Shown in pieces: positions 31,201-35,752 of a stretch of DNA of 35,752 nucleotides. Position numbers and translations under genes: made by a program. The stretch covers positions 1-35,752 of the forward strand of contig NZ_LPZN01000024.1 of the NCBI RefSeq assembly GCF_001646655.1, read 5' to 3'. The notes below the pieces were generated by a model, which made no database searches, was not told the origin of the DNA, and worked only from the letters and a program-made list of their open reading frames with translations. Position 1 is the first letter of the stretch; the number at the start of each line of letters is the position of its first letter. The DNA is from Rhodococcus gordoniae (lineage in GTDB: Bacteria; Actinomycetota; Actinomycetes; Mycobacteriales; Mycobacteriaceae).

Positions 31201-32670
31201 GGTGTCGAGGTCGGGGAACGTCTCACCGCCGAGGTGGGCCTGGACTGCGGAGACGATGTGTGGCAGTTGCCAGCGCGAGCGCTTGGATTCGAGCTTGGTG
31301 ATCACGGCTCGGGCGTCGTCGTCGAGGCTGCGGCGCTGTGGCCTCGGGGCGTGATCGGCGGCGAAGGCGTCGCGGACGAGCTGGTCGACAGCCTCGTTGC
31401 CGCCGAGGATTTCGGCGGCCTTCTCGCGCCATTCTGCGCGCATCTCGGCGAGTGATTTCGCGTCGGCCTTGCCTTCGCGGGTGTCGAGGGTTGCTTGTTG
31501 ATAAAGCTGATACATCGTCTTGGCGTCGGGCATCCGCTGGTACTTGGCGCGGTACTCGGCCACGAGTTCGTCGCGGCGGGCCTCGATCACGCTGCGGCGG
31601 GAGCTGAACATCTCGAGCATGTCGCGGGGAATGACGGCCAGTTCGACGACGGGTTGCTTGCCCTGATCGATCTCGCGGTGGGTCAGCTCGAGGCCGAGTT
31701 CGGTGCTCAGGCGCTGCATCACTTCGGCGTTGAATCGCTGCGAGGCGGCGACGGCAAAGCGGAACATGGTCGATCCGTCGACGGCTCGCCACTTGCCGTC
31801 TTCGGCGGCCTGGGTCTTGATCGACACGACGGCGTGGGTGTGCAGATTGGGGTCCCCGCAGCGGGAATCGAAGTGCTTGTAGAGGGTCGCGACGAAACCG
31901 TTGGTGTCGATCTGTTCCTCGCCGTTGCGGCCGACGCGAGTGAAGCAGGCGTTCTCTTCGAGCCACCGGAGGGTGTCTTTCACCGTGGCATCGACGATGC
32001 GCTCGATCTCGATACGCGTCTCGTTCGGTGCCAGTGCCCACAGGCTCGACACGCTCTTGGGCGGTGTGAAAACCAGGTCGTGGCCGGCTACCGGGTGTCG
32101 GACTTTGCCCTTCTCGTGGGCAATCCAGTTCCGCAATTCGGCCTCGTTCGCGACTGGCCGGCCGTGCTTGTCCTGGAACATACCTCCGGCGATGCGGTCG
32201 AGGATCGCAGCGGTTTCCTCCGGACTCGGGGCGTGCCCGTGGGTATCGGTGTACTCGGCGATTTCGGCCGCGTGTCGGTCGAACAGCTCGACGTTGTTCT
32301 TGAAGGTCGGGAACTTTCGCCCGAGTCGAGCGAGCCGGATTGCGTCCTCGGAGGGGACGCCTCGATCGATGAGTTCGGCGATCATGGCATCGGCATTCGG
32401 ATGGAGACCTTCGCCGAACAATGCCTTCATTTGCGCCTCGGTGACGACATCTCCGACCGAGATCCGGTCGGCGTTCGCGACGTGGATGTCGTCGAGAAGG
32501 TCGTTCAAACCGTCGACGCCGGAGCCGAACCATTCGCCGGGCGGTGTGCCGTGTGCGGTGTAGTAGTCGGTCAGTTCTGCTCCACGTTCACGCTCGCGGT
32601 CGGCTGTGGCGACCTGACGTGTCAGGTACTCGTAGCCGTCCGCTGCGTGCAGGACGTGGAGGGTCATCAC
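28249..32670 (-). CDS. traA: MobF-type relaxase-helicase TraA
   Basis: 1473-residue conjugative relaxase that nicks oriT, stays bound to the 5' end and unwinds the strand to be moved. The N-terminal TrwC-like relaxase has a candidate catalytic Tyr pair (Y36 Y37 in DYYTAHG), HDLVFTPPKSVSSLWAL (about 197-213) and the metal-binding histidines in DPNLHTHAV (H277, H279). The SF1 helicase domain has Walker A GPAGTGKTTS near residue 650 and further RecD-like motifs (VDEAS, YASTVHRAQGVTVD). The C-terminal 500 residues are helical and charged. GTG at 32670 is preferred: TAAGAT lies exactly 7 bases upstream (leaderless), although the ATG next to it is possible. Very long open frames on the opposite strand are composition shadows. 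Confidence 0.92.
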   Translation of the reverse strand: MMTLHVLHAADGYEYLTRQVATADRERERGAELTDYYTAHGTPPGEWFGSGVDGLNDLLDDIHVANADRISVGDVVTEAQMKALFGEGLHPNADAMIAELIDRGVPSEDAIRLARLGRKFPTFKNNVELFDRHAAEIAEYTDTHGHAPSPEETAAILDRIAGGMFQDKHGRPVANEAELRNWIAHEKGKVRHPVAGHDLVFTPPKSVSSLWALAPNETRIEIERIVDATVKDTLRWLEENACFTRVGRNGEEQIDTNGFVATLYKHFDSRCGDPNLHTHAVVSIKTQAAEDGKWRAVDGSTMFRFAVAASQRFNAEVMQRLSTELGLELTHREIDQGKQPVVELAVIPRDMLEMFSSRRSVIEARRDELVAEYRAKYQRMPDAKTMYQLYQQATLDTREGKADAKSLAEMRAEWREKAAEILGGNEAVDQLVRDAFAADHAPRPQRRSLDDDARAVITKLESKRSRWQLPHIVSAVQAHLGGETFPDLDTYRTAVDRLTSRVVELSVTTPRVELPAIPRRLRRRNGDFVLSHHGSHKHSSQRILDAETMLASATSEPTVFTARTASIYEVYETMRAETGRNLNAGQRTLTEHFLQSGALLAVGVGPAGTGKTTSMKVVVQAWQNEGRGVIALAPSAVAAETLGEEVGVTGLTLASLTYPWRGLVGSRPGTLPAGIDIAPGTMLLVDEASLASTLDLAAVVEIAKERGAVVRLLGDPAQLDAVETGGILRYLAQNTDAPELDTVVRFGNDTAQAENSMLLRSGDSTGLDLIYERDLVREGTREEMIGQAVENYLHDLADGKESIVMLPTREDVTAANIQVQAVRRHDGTSDESTTVALADELTAGRGDIVLTRSNRRDLNPSGGKKAGAFVRNGDLWEVLDVVSERGALTVRHLEHGGVITLPADYISTHVQLGYASTVHRAQGVTVDTAHAIITPDMDRSGLYVAVTRARTDNRIYVPVDVPVNLDTERPHLEDKNVSTGRMILETVVATDNGHRTATEELAEQAAHATDPERLREAYLAAQRRLRDDALETEMRRTLPEHIAATIEGTEGWAQLRQVLADAHDHGHSTRTLLGHALAEGPLAGAKDIGAVLAHRTRAIVGQFTEHPTLPPLPIRDPLHTDTDMHDFAVECARRYTETTDRAAAADTGIGEVIRRYRDTSALLETQRVRTLATAALGEELGARIAEESSARLLARQLHRAAQAGVDPINLLTWHHERLAANGVDTTAAALRSDMAKPLTELIARRNTAWLTEHEETIAEHLPTLALQTDDERAQAIAGRIEHLHRLSGASIEEVVADLAERTGATAPATVLLAELDRLAADGRDLTNPDAPEWVVAPVSDADTIDPELAATIREDYQAIAELHRDFRDQLTDDTAPIWAYASLDACPDDPEHAALWRATVADAAAYRSTHHITDEDTLVGGRPKDRRAALDWTNVERQRLQLHKERTRPERNAVDTPEPRSAVAGIEHRTRRI

Positions 32671-32683
32671 GGGCTCGATCTTA
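32671..32683 (-). promoter_or_regulatory. leaderless promoter of traA
   Basis: On the minus strand TAAGAT (32683-32678), CGAGCCC, then GTG-ATG. The 7-base gap equals that of sites 1 to 3. No Shine-Dalgarno is needed or seen. Confidence 0.45.
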
Positions 32684-32895
32684 GCGGTACGAACACGCAG
32701 GTTGGGAGCGAGAATCCCGAATGGCAGTAAAACTGCAAGAGGTGTGTCCCCTTTCTTCTGTTGGTGGTGCCCGGATACGGTGCGATATGGATCGGTGTAG
32801 CCGGCGGTCGAAGACCGCTCCGGCGAAGGAACGGGTTTGGTCGGGCTGCTGGTTTAGACTCGGCGTGAGTTGTTGTAGAAGGGAAGGGTGTCGCA
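32684..32895. other. candidate oriT region between divergent traA and accessory gene
   Basis: Non-coding stretch between the relaxase and the divergently transcribed accessory gene, the usual place of oriT for MobF systems. It contains GCAGT/ACTGC (32724-32728 with 32732-32736), and a strong bulged hairpin GCCGG-CGGTC-gaa-GACCG-ct-CCGGC at 32800-32824. TTTAGACT at about 32853-32860 may be the -10 box of the accessory gene. A nic site cannot be recognised by eye. Confidence 0.35.
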
Positions 32896-33351
32896 GTGAG
32901 TGGTTCGGGGGATGCGGTGCACAACGAGACCAAGGTGATCTCGGCACGCAGTCAGGCACGGTCGAAGCTGTCGGAACGGCGCGCTGAATTGCTCAAGCGG
33001 ATCAGCGACAACCAGCGCGACCTCGAGCGCGCGTTGGCGTCGCTGGAGAAGGTGGACAAGGCCGCTGTTCGTCGTGATGCGGCGATCGCCAAGGCGAACA
33101 AAGAGTTCGAAAAGAAGAAGGCTGCGGCCGAACTCGCGGCGGGCAGGTCGCTGGCGCAGGTTGCTGGACGTGGCGAGACCGCGACCTCGATCTCCGAACT
33201 CGTCGATCTGGACGTGGCGATGGTGCGCCGGTTGGTGAAGCTGGCCGAAGAGAACAACGACTCGACGCCTCCCGCACAAGGATCGAGCGAGGGCGGCAGT
33301 GAGGCGAAGGAACCGACGCCCGACGTGCCTGTAGCTGCTTCCGGCTCCTGA
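32896..33351 (+). CDS. coiled-coil relaxosome accessory protein
   Basis: 151 residues, GTG start preceded by AAGGGAAGGG. A basic, Leu-heptad helix covers about residues 15-85 (SQARSKLSERRAELLKRISDNQRDLERALASLEKVDKAAVRRD, FEKKKAAAELAAG), then a short helix pair (TSISELVDLDVAMVRRLVKLAEEN) that could be a DNA-contacting helix-turn-helix, and a Ser/Pro/Glu-rich disordered tail. Divergent from traA across the presumed oriT. Small coiled-coil DNA-binding proteins in this position usually help the relaxase to find oriT; this is inferred from place and composition. Confidence 0.65.
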   Translation: MSGSGDAVHNETKVISARSQARSKLSERRAELLKRISDNQRDLERALASLEKVDKAAVRRDAAIAKANKEFEKKKAAAELAAGRSLAQVAGRGETATSISELVDLDVAMVRRLVKLAEENNDSTPPAQGSSEGGSEAKEPTPDVPVAASGS

Positions 33352-33393
33352 TCGGGCAGCAAGCACCGGCGCGAGGTCAGAGACGGAGCCACT

Positions 33394-33885
33394 GTGCGGT
33401 GGGAGCCAGGAGACGAGATCGAACGGACTCGCTTCTTCCAACGCGTGGTGTACGGACCGGACTTGGATTCCTGTCACCTCTGGGTCGGGGCACTCGGTGA
33501 CGACGGCTACGGACGGTTCTGGATAGCTCGAGACGGTCATCAGATCGTGGTCCGACCGCACCGTTACGCGCTCGCTGTGGAGCTGGAACGTGGCCTCGAC
33601 GACAACAAAGTGGCGATGCACCGGCGTTGTGACAACCCGCTGTGCGTCAACACGGGCGACGGTGATGCCTTCGCTGCCCATGTGGTGCTCGCGTCGACCG
33701 CTGAGAACATGGCGGACATGGGGCGTAAGGGTCGCGGCTGGGGCCGGTGGTTGTGGTTCGGCGCCGACCGTGCCGAACGTGCTCGACGCTCACGAGCGGT
33801 GGGCGAGGCGGTCTTGCGATATGGCTGGGATCAGCACGCGATCGAGACAGCCCTGTACGACGGGGCGCAAGGAACGCTGTGGTAG
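33394..33885 (+). CDS. HNH-endonuclease-like protein
   Basis: 163 residues. CHLWVGALGDDGYGRFWI, then VRPHRYALAVE and MHRRCDNPLCVN follow the order of phage and homing HNH nucleases (C-W-G, GYG, H-R, HxCxNPxCVN). The usual continuation PxHLxxGTxxxNxxD is changed: after CVN an extra GDGDAFAA precedes HVVLASTAENMADMGRKGRGWG. The Asn and Asp of the tail are kept. The rest is basic and helical. GTG start; it follows the accessory gene by 42 bases and is probably in the same operon. It may be a nuclease or a DNA-binding relative without activity. Confidence 0.6.
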   Translation: MRWEPGDEIERTRFFQRVVYGPDLDSCHLWVGALGDDGYGRFWIARDGHQIVVRPHRYALAVELERGLDDNKVAMHRRCDNPLCVNTGDGDAFAAHVVLASTAENMADMGRKGRGWGRWLWFGADRAERARRSRAVGEAVLRYGWDQHAIETALYDGAQGTLW

Positions 33886-34005
33886 TTGGCAGGCGATCGT
33901 CTTCTGATGTGTCGAGGCGGTTGGTTCAGCCACGGTGGATATTCGATGATGAGAGTCGACCGTTGCACGCAAGTCGGGGCGGTTTCGGAGACGTTAGGGG
34001 TTCTC

Positions 34006-34170
34006 ATGCAGCGCAGTGAAGCGGAAGCGGCCTTGCTCGATGCCGTCCTCGAGGTGATGCCGATTTCGGATCTGGCCCTCGATGCGGCGGTCGCCGGCAT
34101 ACCGGTGCTGGACGTACCCCGCACTCGCAGCATCGACATCTGCTTCTCGGATAAGCCGGACATTCTCTGA
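34006..34170 (+). CDS. possible small ORF of 54 codons
   Basis: ATG at 34006 preceded by TTAGGGG (5-9 bases upstream); encodes an acidic helical peptide (MQRSEAEAALLDAVLEVM, then a hydrophobic ALDAAVAGIPVLDV). In-frame starts at 33946 and 33949 would lengthen it to 74 codons. No family recognised. The remaining parts of 33886-34359 hold no supported gene. Confidence 0.3.
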   Translation: MQRSEAEAALLDAVLEVMPISDLALDAAVAGIPVLDVPRTRSIDICFSDKPDIL

Positions 34171-34359
34171 CGGCTCGCCTGAATCGCACCGTGACGATGC
34201 CACGGTCGGCGCACTGCGGTTGGGTGTCGTCCCGGCGCGGTGGCGCGGATCCGTGCGCGAGCTGCGGGAGAAGCCGGGCGAAGGGGCTCGATGTCCTGAG
34301 CTCGGCCCTGCGCGCTGCGGAAGGTGCGGGCGGGTTCGTTGGTGAGTTGGAGATAGGGC

Positions 34360-34389
34360 GAGGCCCCGCACCGGTCGGTGCGGGGCCTC
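34360..34389. terminator. perfect 12-bp hairpin terminator
   Basis: GAGGCCCCGCAC (34360-34371), loop CGGTCG, GTGCGGGGCCTC (34378-34389), followed on the plus strand by GTGGTGTGTTTGTC. It lies 13 bases from the stop of the minus-strand DUF4192 gene and faces the plus-strand genes, so it probably serves both directions. Confidence 0.8.
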
Positions 34390-34401
34390 GTGGTGTGTTT
34401 G

Positions 34402-35406
34402 TCAGTCCTCGGGGGTGAATCCGAATTCGGGGAGGACGTTTCGACCGGCCTTGAGGACTTCTTGCACTCCCTTGGCGTGCAGGCCGTGGTCAACGACTTG
34501 GCGGATGAGAAGCGCGAGCTTGGGGATCTGGGTCTCGTGGGCTACTCCGTTCTCGATGGCGTCGAGGGCGACGGCGGCGCGGACTCCGTAGCCGTGTGCG
34601 TAGGCGACGGCGGCGAGGACGGACAGGATCGTAAAGCGGGCGTAGCCGGAGGTCTTGCGGGCGGCGTCGGTCAGGATGGCGACGGCGGCGACGTTGCGGG
34701 AGAAGTACAGGGCCACGTCGCGGGCGCGGGGGTTGTCGGTGAGGGTGATCGCGACAGCGACGGCTTCGGGATAGGTCAGCTCGCGGGGTGCTTCGATCGC
34801 GTCGCGCAGCGTCTCTAGGTTCGCGGCGTCGGTGATCTCGGGAGCCTGGGCGCGGGCCTGGCGTGCGTCCCACTGGCGCTCGAACAACACTCCGAGGTCT
34901 TCGGCGGGTGCGAGTTCGGCGGCGAGCGCGTCGCGGCTGGGGGCAATGGGTGCGCGGCCGTCAATGACTCCGAGGACAGCAACGGTGCTCGCGAGGATGT
35001 CGCCGAGTTCGCCGGATTCGGCGCTGGGGAAGTTGAAGAAGGTCTCACCGGCGGTGTACTCGGGCAGGACGGCGGCGATGGGCACGGCCAGACCGAGCGT
35101 GTAGGCGTGGCGGGTGGCGGCGAGAAGGGTCTCCTCTGCGGTGTCGCCGTTGGGGTGGATGCTGACGAGCGCGGCGATGGTGGCGTTGAAGTCGGCGGAC
35201 TCGGCGGCGGCCATGAGCTTGTCGAGAGCGACAACGGCGGTGGCGTTGTCGTGGTCGAGGCGGGCGAAGGGGCCGGTCGTTCCCTGGGGATCGAACAGGG
35301 CGATGACGAGGGATTCGTTCGGGACCATGCCGAGGAAGGCGGGGATGCCTTCGATGAACTGGGCGGTGTTCAGGCGGGTAACGGGGCTGTTCTCGTTGCT
35401 GTTCAT
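34402..35406 (-). CDS. DUF4192 protein
   Basis: 334 residues. The opening AQFIEGIPAFLGMVPNESLVIALFDPQGTTGPFARLD is the typical start of DUF4192, an actinobacterial family of unknown function often found on chromosomes and plasmids. The rest is helical, soluble, with WDARQARAQ and a C-terminal region (AVAYAHGYGVRAAVALDAIE) as in relatives. ATG at 35406 has TATAAA 8 bases upstream on the minus strand (or TAAACT at 6), again leaderless-like, and five phased A-tracts just upstream. It stands alone, and its place on the plasmid gives no clear clue to function. Confidence 0.8.
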   Translation of the reverse strand: MNSNENSPVTRLNTAQFIEGIPAFLGMVPNESLVIALFDPQGTTGPFARLDHDNATAVVALDKLMAAAESADFNATIAALVSIHPNGDTAEETLLAATRHAYTLGLAVPIAAVLPEYTAGETFFNFPSAESGELGDILASTVAVLGVIDGRAPIAPSRDALAAELAPAEDLGVLFERQWDARQARAQAPEITDAANLETLRDAIEAPRELTYPEAVAVAITLTDNPRARDVALYFSRNVAAVAILTDAARKTSGYARFTILSVLAAVAYAHGYGVRAAVALDAIENGVAHETQIPKLALLIRQVVDHGLHAKGVQEVLKAGRNVLPEFGFTPED

Positions 35407-35414
35407 GACTCTAG

Positions 35415-35470
35415 TTTATATCTGTTTTGATGCTTTTTCGATGTTTTGTTGGTGCTTTTTCGGTGCTTTT
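35415..35470 (-). promoter_or_regulatory. promoter with five phased A-tracts
   Basis: T-tracts of four to five bases (A-tracts on the minus strand) begin at 35425, 35434, 35444, 35456 and 35467: steps of 9, 10, 12 and 11, close to one helical turn. Such DNA is intrinsically bent. The units also repeat in sequence (TTTTGATGC, TTTTCGATG, TTTTCGGTGC). They lie directly upstream of the -10 box TATAAA of the DUF4192 gene. Confidence 0.6.
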
Positions 35471-35586
35471 CAGGTGATGCCGGTCACACGCTTTTAGGCT
35501 CTGACCTGCGGTTTTGCGGGTGTATCGGGGTGGTTCGGTGACGGTGGTGGAGCGGGTACCTCGGTCGGTCGGTGCGGCCCTGGTGA

Positions 35587-35740
35587 ACCGGGCGCGGTGA
35601 CTGCCGGGCAAGGGCGGGTTTTCCCTTGCTCGGTGGTCGGCGGGTCCGGTAGGGCCGTGGTGTGGCGACCGGGCGCGGTGCACGCGGAGCAGCGGGAACC
35701 TTGGGAGGGAGGGACAGGGGTCCGGGGGCGGAGCCCCCGG
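35587..35740. repeat. non-coding end with inverted and direct repeats
   Basis: ACCGGGCGCGGTG occurs twice (35587-35599 and 35668-35680). GCAAGGG (35608-35614) pairs with CCCTTGC (35623-35629) around CGGGTTTT. CCGGGGGC (35722-35729) pairs with GCCCCCGG (35733-35740). The 16-bp repeat shared with the left end is at 35717-35732. No gene is visible in 35471-35752. If circular, this joins 1-200 into about 480 bp of repeat-rich non-coding DNA. Confidence 0.6.
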
Positions 35741-35752
35741 GGATCGGTAGAG

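Noticed and set aside
28099-32730. Very long plus-strand open frames (28099-29337, 29353-31455, 31495-32730) opposite traA
   Set aside because: They lie antisense to the clearly coding relaxase and have low-complexity Gly/Val/Asp-rich translations without domains. They result from the codon bias of the real gene.
34191-34418. 75-codon plus-strand frame with HCGW and CASCG, zinc-ribbon-like
   Set aside because: It runs through the perfect terminator hairpin at 34360-34389 and has no RBS; the Cys pattern is too short to trust.
1-35752. Insertion sequences, transposases or integrases
   Set aside because: No transposase or recombinase motif (DDE, tyrosine or serine recombinase) was recognised in any supported frame.

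Overview
The window reads as one high-GC actinobacterial conjugative plasmid, most likely from Rhodococcus or a close mycolic-acid-containing relative such as Gordonia or Nocardia. Reasons: strong G/C third-position bias, a pAL5000-type repA-repB pair, a cutinase-family protein, SCO6880-type and DUF4913 transfer proteins, and a MobF relaxase-helicase. No convincing gene is cut at either end, and a 16-base direct repeat (3-18 and 35717-35732) would lie close together if the ends were joined. I infer a complete circular plasmid of about 35.7 kb; this was not tested.

Layout. (1) 1-3300, maintenance and spread genes, mostly on the minus strand: an SpdB-like DUF2637 membrane protein, small membrane proteins, and two tandem paralogues resembling small ParB-type ribbon-helix-helix proteins. 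Three promoters here share one design: a roughly 25-bp dyad or its half, with a TACTAT/TACGAT -10 box, ending directly at an ATG (leaderless transcripts). (2) 3300-6240, replication: two 36-bp-spaced iterons, repA and repB with overlapping start and stop, a winged-helix Rep-like protein and a small ribbon-helix-helix regulator. (3) 6400-9000, cargo: a stand-alone CYP102-like cytochrome P450 and a GAF/PAS-like sensor protein without an output domain. (4) 9180-27620, the transfer operon: a tandem-HTH XRE regulator points away from a roughly 500-bp leader that carries three 25-bp-spaced repeats and a structured, possibly c-di-AMP-riboswitch-like RNA. Then come 14 plus-strand genes, many translationally coupled: envelope proteins (glycine-zipper secreted protein, cutinase-like protein, triple-domain murein hydrolase, lipoprotein), a ParA-like ATPase, VirB2-, VirB8-, VirB6- and VirB4-like components, the coupling protein and a DUF4913 protein. 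(5) 27620-28250, a non-coding-looking stretch that hides a well-formed 37-codon gene with strong RBS, terminator and an attenuator-like leader. (6) 28249-33885, relaxosome: MobF relaxase-helicase TraA (minus), divergent from a coiled-coil accessory protein and an HNH-like protein. (7) 34400-35752, a DUF4192 gene with phased A-tracts upstream, then an inverted-repeat-rich non-coding end.

How it fits together (inference): RepA/RepB replicate the plasmid; the small ParB-like proteins and the membrane genes share a regulon; the XRE protein and the leader RNA gate the transfer operon; the hydrolase and cutinase-like protein open or remodel the mycolate-peptidoglycan envelope for a minimal type IV secretion channel; TraA and its partner process DNA at an oriT, probably in the 32671-32895 intergenic region. 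The most novel-looking items are the 37-residue cationic peptide gene with its attenuator, the shared leaderless operator-promoter, and the tra leader RNA.
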